This document shows positions 16,105-25,327 of a DNA stretch of 50,860 nt, piece after piece. The position numbers and the translations under genes are program-made. This DNA comes from RGIG8597 sp045133795 (GTDB taxonomy: Bacteria > Spirochaetota > GWE2-31-10), in contig JBGUUT010000120.1 in NCBI GenBank assembly GCA_045133795.1, positions 1 through 50,860 on the forward strand, in the 5' to 3' direction. Positions within the stretch are counted from its first letter, which is position 1. The number at the start of each line of letters is the position of its first letter. Under the pieces are notes generated by a model. That model was not told the DNA's origin, did no database searches, and saw only the letters and a list, made by a program, of their open reading frames with translations.

Positions 16105-19100
16105 ATGAAACGATTTAATAACGGAATGATTTTTACAAACGATAAATGTATCGGCTGTAATAAATGTTTAACTACATGTTCTGTAAGCGGTGCTAATGTT
16201 TGTATTGTGGAAGACGGAAAGTATAAAATAAATGTTCATAGCGAAAAATGTATTCATTGCGGAAATTGCCTTACAATCTGTGCTCATGAAGCAAGAACTT
16301 ATCAGGATGATTGGCAACTTTTTTTTGATGCTTTAAAAGCCGGAGAGAAAGTTTCGGTAGTGATAGATCCGACGTTTTATTTGATTTATGCAGAGGAAGC
16401 TTATAAAATTTTGGGATATTTGCGCTCTCTAGGTGTTAATAAGATTTACGATTCAGGTTACGGTGCTGAGATTTCACTTTGGGCTCATGTAAATTATATT
16501 CGTAGTCATGCAAATCGTAAGGGGACAAAAAAGTATATAGCTCAGACTTGTCCGGTTTTGATAAATTATGTGGAACATTATGCACCGGAGTTGATTGAAC
16601 ATATTATTCCGGTTCAATCGCATGTAGTATGTACGGCAATTTATGCCCATAAATATTTAGGTGATACATCAAAGATGGCATTTATCGGACCGTGTATTGC
16701 CCGAAGAGATGAATTTAATTCCGTTAAAACCGGACAAAATGTAAATTACAATATCACTTATGGCAGTTTGATGAACCATATAGGCGATAAATCACTTGAT
16801 AATTATCATGCTGAAAGTGATTTAAAAGCAAACAGCTTGGGAAATATTGCGACTATAAACGGAAGTTTTAAAGAAATGGTTGAAATCTTTTTTCCTAAGA
16901 CAGAAATGATTTTGAATTATGAAGGCGTAGAGGAAGCAAGTAAAAACCTTTTGCATTTTCATTCTCGAAAAGATGACTCTGCTTTTTTCAATCCCGTGTT
17001 GGTAGATTTTATGAATTGTCGTACCGGTTGTGTTTCCGGCGGGGGCGTTCATAACAGAGGTCATAATTCATATAATATTATTGTAGAATATCAGAAGAAA
17101 CGTCTCGAAGCTTTTTCTAAATTTTCAATTTTAAATAATCTAGAAGATAATTTTATTCAATTAAATAAGCTTTTTGCAGATTTAAATCTCGAAGATTTTG
17201 AAAGAGAATTTGAAGATTTTTATCGACAGCACTATAGAATTCCGGCGAATGTAACAGAAAGAATTTTTATATTAATGCATAAAGATTCTAAAGAAAAGCA
17301 AACAATGAATTGTAATTCTTGCGGTTATAAAACTTGTAAGGATTTAGCGGAAGCAGTAGCTTGCGGATATGCAAAAATGGAAAACTGTATTCATTATACA
17401 AATGAAGAATTGGAAATAAGATACAGTACGGACGCTCAAACCGGATTGCCGAATATTATGACGTTTAAAAAGAGTGTTATTGCATTACAAAAGCAAAATC
17501 CGGAAAAGCAATTTGTCCTTTGTATAGGTGATATTAATAAATTTAATATCATAAATGATTTGTACGGCTATGATATCGGTAATGAAGTACTTTTATATTT
17601 GGCTTCGACAATTCAGATGATTGCGGGGAAACAAGGAATTTGTGCCAGATTAGGTGCCGGTTCTTTTGGATTATGTATTCCGTCAACAGAAGAAAGTTTG
17701 AATGAATTGTTAAAAAATACAAACTTTGATTGTTTACATTTGGGGGTAGATTTCCCAGTAACAATGCGTTTTGGTTTATGTAATATCGGGTATAACAATG
17801 AACCGGTAGAACGAATAATGAACTTTGCCGTATTTGCAATGAATAAAGCAAATGACAAGAGTTTTAATACTTACAATTTTTATAATAAAGAAATGCGTGA
17901 AAAACTTCTTTTGGAAGCTTCGATTACGGCACAAATGCGAAAAGCTTTGGAAAATGATGAGTTTGTTTTGTATTTTCAACCGCAATATAATCATTCATCG
18001 GGAGCTATGGTCGGAGCTGAAGTTTTATGTCGTTGGATTCAAGATGACGGAACCGTAATTTCACCGGGAGTTTTTGTTCCGATTTTTGAAAAGAACGGTT
18101 TTGTAAAAGAACTGGACCAATATATTTGGCGAAAAGCTTTTGAGACAATAAAACACTGGCTTGATGATAATTTTGAGCCGGTTCCAATTTCTTTGAATAT
18201 TTCTCGTATAAGTTTAGAAACAGATGAGATTATTGATGTTATTGCAGAGCTAAAAAAAGAATATGACATTCCGACAGATTTTATTCATTTTGAAATAACC
18301 GAGAGTGCATATATAAATGACCAGGCTCAATTTATAAGACGAATTAATGAAATTCGCAATTTGGGATTTTCTATTGCAATGGATGATTTCGGAAGTGGTT
18401 ATTCATCATTGAATACTTTGAGAAATATGCCGATTGACATTTTAAAATTGGATATGGGATTTTTACGCGGTAATACAAATATGGATAAAGGCGGTAATAT
18501 AATAAGTTCGCTTATTCGTATGGCACAGGATTTAGAGTTGTTTACCGTAGCAGAAGGTGTAGAGACGATTTCCCAAGCCGATTATTTGAAAAGTGTCGGT
18601 TGTGATGTAATACAAGGTTTTTTGTATGCCAAACCAATGCCGCAATGTCAGTTTGAAGATTTGGTTGAGGCATCACGAAAAGAGATTCTTCATAAGAAAG
18701 AGCATTTTGTCGGTAATTTAAACATTAATAATCTTTATAATCCGGAATCAAGCGAAACGGTGATGTTTACCAATTATACCGGAGCTGCTGCAATTTTAGA
18801 AACTCAACACGATAATGTTTCGTTTATCAGAATTAATAACAAGTTTTTAGATTTGTTTGGCTATAAGGATACACCTTGTAAGGAATTTAAGAAAAACTTT
18901 TTTGATAAATTTGACGCCGGCGATATGTTGCAATTTCGGGCGGCAGTAGAATATGCAATTTCGAGTGAAAGTGAAGCTCAGTGTGTATTCAAATATCAGC
19001 GAAAAGAAACTAATGAAATCATTTGGGTAAAATTTCATATTTGGAAAATCAGTTCTACCGGACAAAGATACATGCTGTATATTTTGGCTGATAATATTAC

Positions 19101-19545
19101 TTTGGAAAAAAGTTCTGAAACAGAGTTAATGAGATTTAAATCTCAAATGAATATAATAATAGATAATTCTCCGGTAGGAATGTGTTTACTGAAAGTAACT
19201 AAGCGTTCCGGCAAAATATTGTCATCCATAAAAATGAAGGTAATAAGAACAAACCGAGCTTTTGAAGAATTGTCAGGTTTTTCTCAGGAAGAAGTTTTGA
19301 CATGGACGGAAAAAGAGTGTTCGAGCATTGTACATCCGATGGATTTACCGGGATTTATATTAAAAATGCGTCATATTTTTTCCGGAAATTGCCAAGAATC
19401 TATATCTTATGCTTACAGAGCTCGAAAAAAAGACGGACAATATATGTGGGTAAAGATTTTAGTGACGGGAATAAAAGAAAGTGACGGTACTTTTAGCATT
19501 GTAACCAATTATGCTAAATATCAACCTAAAGATGAAATAGAATAA
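16105..19545 (+). CDS. [FeFe]-hydrogenase-like sensor fused to degenerate GGDEF, EAL and PAS domains
   Basis: An 1146-aa cytoplasmic fusion. Residues 10-62 hold two [4Fe-4S] ferredoxin motifs (C15, C18, C21, C25; C49, C52, C55, C59). Residues 85-330 are the hydrogenase H domain. All four H-cluster cysteines are present: C149 (QTCPV), C197 (GPCIARRDEF), and C305/C309 (NCRTGCVSGGG). The proton-relay cysteine preceding C149 is Thr, and other loop positions differ from catalytic enzymes, as in sensory hydrogenases. C403, C406, C411 and C420/C428 form another Fe-S motif. A GGDEF domain (about 440-595) is degenerate (GAGSF). The EAL domain (about 600-855) keeps E639, N698, E730, D760, D761, K781, E817 and Q837, so c-di-GMP hydrolysis is predicted. 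Two PAS-like regions follow (about 885-1000, 1010-1140). A weak GTGGGA ribosome-binding site precedes the ATG. Confidence 0.9.
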   Translation: MKRFNNGMIFTNDKCIGCNKCLTTCSVSGANVCIVEDGKYKINVHSEKCIHCGNCLTICAHEARTYQDDWQLFFDALKAGEKVSVVIDPTFYLIYAEEAYKILGYLRSLGVNKIYDSGYGAEISLWAHVNYIRSHANRKGTKKYIAQTCPVLINYVEHYAPELIEHIIPVQSHVVCTAIYAHKYLGDTSKMAFIGPCIARRDEFNSVKTGQNVNYNITYGSLMNHIGDKSLDNYHAESDLKANSLGNIATINGSFKEMVEIFFPKTEMILNYEGVEEASKNLLHFHSRKDDSAFFNPVLVDFMNCRTGCVSGGGVHNRGHNSYNIIVEYQKKRLEAFSKFSILNNLEDNFIQLNKLFADLNLEDFEREFEDFYRQHYRIPANVTERIFILMHKDSKEKQTMNCNSCGYKTCKDLAEAVACGYAKMENCIHYTNEELEIRYSTDAQTGLPNIMTFKKSVIALQKQNPEKQFVLCIGDINKFNIINDLYGYDIGNEVLLYLASTIQMIAGKQGICARLGAGSFGLCIPSTEESLNELLKNTNFDCLHLGVDFPVTMRFGLCNIGYNNEPVERIMNFAVFAMNKANDKSFNTYNFYNKEMREKLLLEASITAQMRKALENDEFVLYFQPQYNHSSGAMVGAEVLCRWIQDDGTVISPGVFVPIFEKNGFVKELDQYIWRKAFETIKHWLDDNFEPVPISLNISRISLETDEIIDVIAELKKEYDIPTDFIHFEITESAYINDQAQFIRRINEIRNLGFSIAMDDFGSGYSSLNTLRNMPIDILKLDMGFLRGNTNMDKGGNIISSLIRMAQDLELFTVAEGVETISQADYLKSVGCDVIQGFLYAKPMPQCQFEDLVEASRKEILHKKEHFVGNLNINNLYNPESSETVMFTNYTGAAAILETQHDNVSFIRINNKFLDLFGYKDTPCKEFKKNFFDKFDAGDMLQFRAAVEYAISSESEAQCVFKYQRKETNEIIWVKFHIWKISSTGQRYMLYILADNITLEKSSETELMRFKSQMNIIIDNSPVGMCLLKVTKRSGKILSSIKMKVIRTNRAFEELSGFSQEEVLTWTEKECSSIVHPMDLPGFILKMRHIFSGNCQESISYAYRARKKDGQYMWVKILVTGIKESDGTFSIVTNYAKYQPKDEIE

Positions 19546-19560
19546 TATCGGATTGGTGTA

Positions 19561-20148
19561 ATGAAGACTGCGTTTGTGATTTACGACGGAATTACGGCTT
19601 TAGATTTTATAGGCGTGTACGATTCTTTGTCTCGCATAAAGTCCATGGGATTTGATGATAATTTCCATATTGATATTTGCGGATTGGAGCAAACAGTAAA
19701 AGATTCTACCGGTAAAATAGCTTTTAATATTGAAAAGGTCGGTCAGACTCTGAAACCATACGACATGGTTATAATTCCCGGCGGATTGGGCACTCGTCGT
19801 TTGATAAATGATGAAAATTTTATTTCTTATATAAAAACAGCTAATCCGAACGGCAAATTAATTTCGGTTTGCAGCGGAGCTTTGATTTTAGGTAGAGCAG
19901 GTTTTCTTAATAATAAAAATATAACAACACATCATAATTTGCTTTCTTGCATAAGAGATTATGGCTGTAATGGTGTAGACAAGCGTATTGTTCCGGACGG
20001 CAATATTATTACTGCCGCAGGAGTAACCGCCGGGATAGACCTCGGTTTGTATTTATGTGCAATGCTTTATAACAAAGATATAATGTTTAAAATTGCAAAA
20101 CAAATAGAGTATTCTTTGCCGGAAGGCTTTGAAGAAGAACTGTTTTAG
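19561..20148 (+). CDS. DJ-1/PfpI family protein
   Basis: A 195-aa DJ-1/PfpI-superfamily protein. Strand one is TAFVIYDGITALDFIGVYD, followed by VIIPGGLGTR and the nucleophile elbow ISVCSGALILGRAG, whose Cys is at about residue 103. Downstream THHN and AAGVTAGIDLGLY complete a layout resembling isocyanide-hydratase-like or ThiJ-type members. The reaction cannot be told from sequence: members include glyoxalases, deglycase-like and isonitrile hydratases. It lies 15 nt after the hydrogenase/EAL gene in the same operon, so a redox or electrophile-stress link is plausible but inferred. Its ribosome-binding site (GGATTGGTG) is weak. Confidence 0.85.
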   Translation: MKTAFVIYDGITALDFIGVYDSLSRIKSMGFDDNFHIDICGLEQTVKDSTGKIAFNIEKVGQTLKPYDMVIIPGGLGTRRLINDENFISYIKTANPNGKLISVCSGALILGRAGFLNNKNITTHHNLLSCIRDYGCNGVDKRIVPDGNIITAAGVTAGIDLGLYLCAMLYNKDIMFKIAKQIEYSLPEGFEEELF

Positions 20149-20219
20149 TCATTGTAAGATTATTTTTTTTGCTCCTAAAAAAATGACAAAAAGATTTAAA
20201 ATATAATTTTGAGGAATAA

Positions 20220-20726
20220 ATGCGTGTTATTCATGAAATAAATCCGATTTGGAATAGTGACAGTTCAGTTTTAATATTGGGTTCAATGCCGTCAACTGCA
20301 TCAAGAAATGCCGGATTTTTTTACATGCATTCTCAAAATCGTTTTTGGCCGGTAATGGCGGAGGTTTTCGGCGAATCTTTTGTTCATAAAAATAACTCAA
20401 CAGATAAAAATGCAGCTATTGCGGAAAGAATAGATTTTCTTTTGCGACATAAAATAGCTTTGTGGGATGTACTGGCCGAATGTGAGATTAACGGCAGCGA
20501 AGATTCTTCAATAAAACAAACAAAACCCAATGATTTCTCGGAGATTTTGAGTAAATCAAAAATAAGGCAAATTTTTTGTACTGGCAAAACAGCATTTGAA
20601 CTTTATAAAAAACATTGTGCAAAATTGTATTCCGTTCCATTTAAATATTTACCGTCTACAAGCCCGGCAAATCAAGGTCGCTGGTCAAAAGAAAAACTTA
20701 TAGAAGAATATAAATGCCTTTTGTAA
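20220..20726 (+). CDS. DNA-deoxyinosine (hypoxanthine-DNA) glycosylase
   Basis: A 168-aa protein of the uracil-DNA-glycosylase superfamily, family 6 type (hypoxanthine-DNA glycosylase). The signature LILGSMPSTASRNAGFFYMH followed by SQNRFWPVMAEVFGE is diagnostic, and C-terminal LPSTSPANQGRWS corresponds to the second conserved loop. It removes deaminated adenine (hypoxanthine) from DNA in base excision repair. It starts 71 nt after the DJ-1 gene, preceded by GAGGAATAAATG, with GAGGA as ribosome-binding site. It may share the transcript or have its own promoter. Confidence 0.85.
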   Translation: MRVIHEINPIWNSDSSVLILGSMPSTASRNAGFFYMHSQNRFWPVMAEVFGESFVHKNNSTDKNAAIAERIDFLLRHKIALWDVLAECEINGSEDSSIKQTKPNDFSEILSKSKIRQIFCTGKTAFELYKKHCAKLYSVPFKYLPSTSPANQGRWSKEKLIEEYKCLL

Positions 20727-20845
20727 TTCTATTTCGCTAAATCAAAAACATCTCAGATTTTTAGTTTATTCCGAATCGAACTTGAATCTTTATTTTTCCA
20801 AACCAAATTGTTAAAATGCCTTATTTATTTAAAAAGGTGTGAATA

Positions 20846-22039
20846 ATGATAAATGTATATTTAGTCGGCGGACGAGAAAAGTCTTTATTACGTCGTCATC
20901 CGTGGATATTTTCGCAAGCTGTGAAAAAAGTGGAGGGCGAAGTTATCAGCGGTGCGGATTGTGAAATATTTGACAGCAAAGGACAATGGCTGGCTCGCGG
21001 TGCTTACTCGCCGATTTCGACAATCCGTGCAAGAGTTTGGACGTTTGACCGAGATGAAAAAATAGATGTCGCATTTTTTGAAAAGCGTATAAAGACGGCA
21101 AAAGAACTTCGGAAAGCTTTGATTGCCGAGAAAGAACTTTCGGCATACAGATTGATTGCTGCGGAATCAGACCTTTTGCCCGGATTGATTGCCGATGTTT
21201 ACAATGATTATATTGTGTTGGAATTGTTAAGTGCAGGAATCGAATATCACAAAGAAGAACTTTTTACTGCGTTAAAAAATGTTTTTCCCGGTTATTCAAT
21301 TTATGAGCGTTCTGATGTTGCCGTGAGAAAAAAAGAAGGACTGAAAGAGCGAACCGGTGTTATCAGCGGAACGGAACCGCCGGAAAATATCGTAATGACA
21401 GAAAATAACGGCGTTAAAATGGTTGTAGATTTAAAAAACGGGCACAAAACCGGTTATTATTTAGACCAACGTGACAATCGTGCCGTTACAGCAAGATATT
21501 CGGAGAATGCAAAAGTTTTGAATTGTTTCAGTTATACCGGCGGTTTTGCGTTGTATGCACTCAAAGGAAAAGCTCGTGAAGTTTACAATGTCGATGTTTC
21601 GCAGGCGGCACTTGATATTGCACGGCAAAATGTGGAAATAAACGGCTTTGATGTAAACAAAGTGAAGTTTGTAAAAGCTGATGTTTTTATGTATTTGCGA
21701 GAAAAAGCTAAAACCGGCGAAAAGTTTGATTTGATAATACTTGATCCGCCGAAGTTTGCGGAAAATAAATCTCAACTTACCGGAGCGTGTCGCGGTTACA
21801 AAGATATAAACCGTCTTGCGATGAGTTTACTTTCGCCCGGCGGAACATTGATGACATTTTCGTGTTCCGGTTTGATGACTGCGGATTTATTTCAAAAAGT
21901 TGTAGCCGACGCAGCTCTTGACGCCGGTCGGTGCGGACAGATTGTACAATATTTGCAACAAGCTGCGGATCATCCGGTTGGGCTTCCTTATCCTGAAGGT
22001 TTTTATTTGAAAGGTTTAGTCGTGAAAATGATGGATTGA
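20846..22039 (+). CDS. Class I SAM-dependent rRNA methyltransferase, RlmI-type
   Basis: A 397-aa PUA-methyltransferase of the RlmI (23S rRNA m5C1962) family. Residues 1-75 are a PUA domain (GREKSLLRRHPWIFSQAVKK). Residues 170-390 are a Rossmann methyltransferase: NGHKTGYYLDQRDNR, SAM motif VLNCFSYTGGFALYAL, then LIILDPPKFAENKSQL (motif IV, DPPKF) and MTFSCSG. The SCSG cysteine is the family's presumed catalytic region. The AAGGTGTGA ribosome-binding site precedes the ATG at 20846. Whether it modifies the E. coli-equivalent position is inferred from the family. Confidence 0.87.
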   Translation: MINVYLVGGREKSLLRRHPWIFSQAVKKVEGEVISGADCEIFDSKGQWLARGAYSPISTIRARVWTFDRDEKIDVAFFEKRIKTAKELRKALIAEKELSAYRLIAAESDLLPGLIADVYNDYIVLELLSAGIEYHKEELFTALKNVFPGYSIYERSDVAVRKKEGLKERTGVISGTEPPENIVMTENNGVKMVVDLKNGHKTGYYLDQRDNRAVTARYSENAKVLNCFSYTGGFALYALKGKAREVYNVDVSQAALDIARQNVEINGFDVNKVKFVKADVFMYLREKAKTGEKFDLIILDPPKFAENKSQLTGACRGYKDINRLAMSLLSPGGTLMTFSCSGLMTADLFQKVVADAALDAGRCGQIVQYLQQAADHPVGLPYPEGFYLKGLVVKMMD

Positions 22040-22058
22040 TAAAATCAGGGAGAATAAA

Positions 22059-24713
22059 GTGAAACAAAAGATTGTAGGATTATTTTTTGTATTAATGATG
22101 ATTTGTGGTTGTAATCTTTGTGAAAATGAATGCGTAAATCTGGAAAAACGTACGGCGAAAGTTCCTGAAGTTCCTAAAAAATTTCAGGCGATTGCCGGAA
22201 ATGCTTCTGTTTTATTGACGTGGAAATCTTTTGATGATTCGAACTACAAATATATTTTAAGCTATGACGGAAAAGAAATTGAAGTCACTGCGGCAGACGG
22301 CTATTTTACGGTGAGTGATTTGGAAAACGGAAAAGAATATGAGTTTTTTCTGTATTCACAAGAAATTGGCAAGCTCAAGTCAGAACCGGCAACGGCTAAA
22401 GCGACACCGGATGAAAAATTCAATGTTATTCCGGAAAAACCGGCTTTTCATATTTGGTTTGTAGCTTTTGACGAAAGCAATTATCCTACCGGTAACAGTC
22501 GAGACGGTTACCAAGCTTTTAATGCGGGCGGAGATTTTACTGACGGAATTGTTACCGAACCGAAAGAAATTCTGAACAATGTAGAAGAAGTTTCTAAACG
22601 TGTAATCAAATATTCGGGTGCGACATACGACATATTGCGTGATAATGAAGATATTCATTGGTATACCATGAGAAAAGTCGGCTACCATTGGGAAGTCTGG
22701 GGGTATGTTTATAATACGATTTTTGAAAACAGCGACGCTCCGCTTGACGAAACGATAACAGAACTTGAGTTTGCGACAGCACTTGATTTGCAAAAATACA
22801 ATACGAAGTTGAAACCTGGAGTGAAATTGACAACCAGAGGTTACTATGAGGAAAACGACGGCGGTGCGGCGACTTATTACACTGCGTTGCGTACCAACGA
22901 CAAGAAGTTTTCTACAATGCGTACCGGCACGGGGCAAATTGTAAACTATGAATTGCAAGATATGACTGTAAGTATTCGCCAATTCGGAGCAGGATATTGC
23001 CGACAGATAACTTCCGGCGATGAAGACATTTTGTGCCCTTATACAGATTGGCAAGATGAAGAAAAAGCGAAATATGAAATTAACGACGACGTGCCGAGAT
23101 TTTGGGAGGCAATGAGCATACTTTCAGAAAACAGCGAAGACGCTAAACATGCGACAAAGATATTTATACATCCCGGAGAATATAGATTTGCACAGCAGTT
23201 TAATGTCGGGATGAAAAACTTCACGATGGAAGGCGTTCGTGACTCGGACGGAAAATGCAAGTCGGTTATTTATACAGATAACGGCTATCAAACATGGTGG
23301 GAGTTTTTCTTTTCGATATGGTGGTCGGAAAATATGGTGATGGACGGCGTGCGTATCGAAGCTCGTGAAACAAAGCCGACTCGTTATTATCGCCAACTTG
23401 TGCTTGTGGATTGTAATTATGTAACAATAAAAAATTGCGAGGTTTATGTAGACCTGCACGTTCAGGACGATGACCCTACTTTGGACCGACAATATACAAA
23501 TGTGACTTTGTATTCTGCCGTAAAAAACTCGAAAGTAGAAAATTGTGTTCTTACAAATTTAAGCGGCGTAGAACGTGGTGCGTGTGTCGGCGTAATGGAT
23601 TTTTACGGTCGCGGAACGGAAAATGTAGAAATCCTTAATAATACGATGTACCAAAATTGCCATGATGAAATGTTGGGGATTTTTTCAAGTCAATATTGGT
23701 ATGCTCCGACTGCGTATGTTCACAATGTACGAGTGGCGGGAAATACAATGTATCCGAGCAATTCTACAGCCAGTCGCCGTGTAATGGCTGTTACACTGGG
23801 ATATAATGATTCTTACGGGTTGAAAGATATTGTGTTTGAAAAAAATCATATTATCGCAGAAATACCGTCAAATCTTATAACTTGCGGAACATTGGATAAT
23901 ACGACTTACATTCGTGACAATATTATAGATTTGACAATGACCGGTTCCGGCGGTGTAATATTTGACTCTCGCAAAAATGTAGTGATTGAGGGAAATACGA
24001 TAAACTTTGCGGAAGATTCTACCGGGATTTGCAGCGTGTTCAAAAACAAAGGAAAGTTTATCGGTAATACTGTAAATGTTTACGGAAAACTAGGAAGTTT
24101 TTCATATCTCGGCGGTGAAATAAGCGACAATGAGTTTAATATTTACGGCAGTGTAGATGGTTTTACACTGAATGTTGATACAGTGAAAAATAATGTATTT
24201 AACGTACATCCGGGAAGTTCGCCGATTACAAAAATGTTTTGCTATGATACATTGAAAGAGAATGATTTTGCGGCAGATAATATTGAAATCAGCGGAAATG
24301 AAATAAATTATAATATTACCGCTGAAGAAGAAGCAGCTTTTATCAGCAGTAATTACGGAATTGACTGGGGCTGGAATGCTTTTCATTGTTTGAGTGTCGG
24401 CGGACAGCTTGGTGATAAGGAAAGAAAAATCTTGTTTACCGATAATATTGTAAAAGCACCAAATGTTTCGGCGAATAACAAACATTTGATGTATTTTTCA
24501 TTTAAAGAGGAAGACAAACTGCATTCTTATATATTTGAAAATAACGAATTGGAAAAGTTTACTTGGCTTCGAAGTCAAATGGGTGCTAAGTTTAATGTAA
24601 CTTATGACAATACGGATTTGCTCGGGAACAAATTGGAGTTTGATTCTGCAGTACCGGAAGGAAGCAGAAAAGGTAAGAATTATATAAAAGGTGCTGGTAA
24701 TACAGAAGAATAA
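22059..24713 (+). CDS. Large lipoprotein: FnIII plus right-handed beta-helix
   Basis: An 884-aa predicted lipoprotein. The signal segment ends MMICGC, with a lipobox Cys near residue 18. Residues about 30-115 are a fibronectin type III-like domain (PEVPKKFQAIAGNASVLLTW). At about 245-260, LKPGVKLTTRGYYEENDGGA resembles the short module found at the front of phage-tailspike and pectate-lyase-like helices. Residues about 380-830 are a repetitive parallel beta-helix with many NN(I/V/T) turns. A surface polysaccharide-binding or polysaccharide-cleaving role is inferred. The start is GTG at 22059 with AGGGAG at 22047-22052, 19 nt after the methyltransferase gene. Confidence 0.75.
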   Translation: MKQKIVGLFFVLMMICGCNLCENECVNLEKRTAKVPEVPKKFQAIAGNASVLLTWKSFDDSNYKYILSYDGKEIEVTAADGYFTVSDLENGKEYEFFLYSQEIGKLKSEPATAKATPDEKFNVIPEKPAFHIWFVAFDESNYPTGNSRDGYQAFNAGGDFTDGIVTEPKEILNNVEEVSKRVIKYSGATYDILRDNEDIHWYTMRKVGYHWEVWGYVYNTIFENSDAPLDETITELEFATALDLQKYNTKLKPGVKLTTRGYYEENDGGAATYYTALRTNDKKFSTMRTGTGQIVNYELQDMTVSIRQFGAGYCRQITSGDEDILCPYTDWQDEEKAKYEINDDVPRFWEAMSILSENSEDAKHATKIFIHPGEYRFAQQFNVGMKNFTMEGVRDSDGKCKSVIYTDNGYQTWWEFFFSIWWSENMVMDGVRIEARETKPTRYYRQLVLVDCNYVTIKNCEVYVDLHVQDDDPTLDRQYTNVTLYSAVKNSKVENCVLTNLSGVERGACVGVMDFYGRGTENVEILNNTMYQNCHDEMLGIFSSQYWYAPTAYVHNVRVAGNTMYPSNSTASRRVMAVTLGYNDSYGLKDIVFEKNHIIAEIPSNLITCGTLDNTTYIRDNIIDLTMTGSGGVIFDSRKNVVIEGNTINFAEDSTGICSVFKNKGKFIGNTVNVYGKLGSFSYLGGEISDNEFNIYGSVDGFTLNVDTVKNNVFNVHPGSSPITKMFCYDTLKENDFAADNIEISGNEINYNITAEEEAAFISSNYGIDWGWNAFHCLSVGGQLGDKERKILFTDNIVKAPNVSANNKHLMYFSFKEEDKLHSYIFENNELEKFTWLRSQMGAKFNVTYDNTDLLGNKLEFDSAVPEGSRKGKNYIKGAGNTEE

Positions 24714-24723
24714 GGAGTAGAAA

Positions 24724-24942
24724 ATGAACGAAGAACCGGATTTTAGAAAGCGACTTTATAAATCTCGTGAAAGAATGATTTTTGGAGTATGCGGCGGAAT
24801 AGCAAAATATTTTAATATTGACCCGACTTTGGTACGCTTGCTTACTGTGGCGTTGTCATTCTTTGGAATCGGCAGCGGAATATTTATTTATATCATTGCG
24901 GCGATTATTATTCCTAACGAACCGGACATTTTTATAGAGTAA
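24724..24942 (+). CDS. PspC domain protein
   Basis: A 72-aa PspC-domain membrane protein. The typical layout is present: a cytoplasmic RKRLYKSRERMIFGVCGGIAKYF start, the DPTLVRLL segment, and one hydrophobic membrane segment (VALSFFGIGSGIFIYIIAAIIIP). PspC proteins are linked to envelope-stress responses. It begins 10 nt after the beta-helix lipoprotein, with AAGGAG at 24713-24718. It ends the operon, with a terminator right after. Confidence 0.9.
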   Translation: MNEEPDFRKRLYKSRERMIFGVCGGIAKYFNIDPTLVRLLTVALSFFGIGSGIFIYIIAAIIIPNEPDIFIE

Positions 24943-24947
24943 AAATT

Positions 24948-24983
24948 AAAAGCGTATCACCGAAAATTGGAGATACGCTTTTT
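24948..24983 (+). terminator. Rho-independent terminator after the PspC gene
   Basis: AAAAGCGTATC (24948-24958) pairs with GATACGCTTTT (24972-24982), with a 13-nt loop and a following short T-run. It is largely symmetric and may also serve the convergent XRE gene, whose stop is at 25006. Confidence 0.8.
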
Positions 24984-25005
24984 ATGAAACGAAAACATAA
25001 TAAAA

Positions 25006-25287
25006 CTACAAGCTATTGATAATTTTATTAAAATGATTTTGTAATTCTTTTCTTATACAGTCACGATTTTGTGTCACATTTCGCATAAACAAATCCGCAG
25101 GATGAACTTTTAGAGCTTCTGCAATTTTTATAATCATATCAAAAGACGGTTTAGCCTTTCCGGATTCTATTCCTCCGATAGTACCGGTTCCGCAATCACA
25201 AATTATAGAAAGCTGTGTTTGCGTAATGCCTTGTTGTTCACGATAAAATTTAATATTCAGCCTAAAATCATCAACATAAGATTCCAT
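25006..25287 (-). CDS. XRE-family HTH transcriptional regulator
   Basis: A 93-aa repressor-like protein. Residues about 8-65 are a Cro/C1-type helix-turn-helix (LNIKFYREQQGITQTQLSII, GTGTIGGIESGKAKPSFDMI, KIAEALKVHPADLF). A short C-terminal helix follows. No sensor domain is present. It diverges from the starch-binding lipoprotein gene; the spacer contains inverted repeats overlapping that gene's promoter, so this protein is the natural candidate to bind them. Its own start region overlaps a partial TATTCTC half-site at 25289-25295, consistent with autoregulation. Its ribosome-binding site is weak. Confidence 0.85.
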   Translation of the reverse strand: MESYVDDFRLNIKFYREQQGITQTQLSIICDCGTGTIGGIESGKAKPSFDMIIKIAEALKVHPADLFMRNVTQNRDCIRKELQNHFNKIINSL

Positions 25288-25327
25288 ATATTCTCAATAT
25301 AATCGAAAATAATAAGAATAAAACGAC

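Noticed and set aside
16105..19545. Metabolic [FeFe]-hydrogenase
   Set aside because: The proton-relay Cys is replaced, no electron-partner or maturation genes are adjacent and the protein is fused to signalling domains; sensing is a better fit.
22380..23054. Antisense open frame of 224 codons on the minus strand inside the beta-helix gene
   Set aside because: It is a shadow frame: no ribosome-binding site and Cys/Phe/Arg-rich composition typical of the complement of AT-rich coding DNA.
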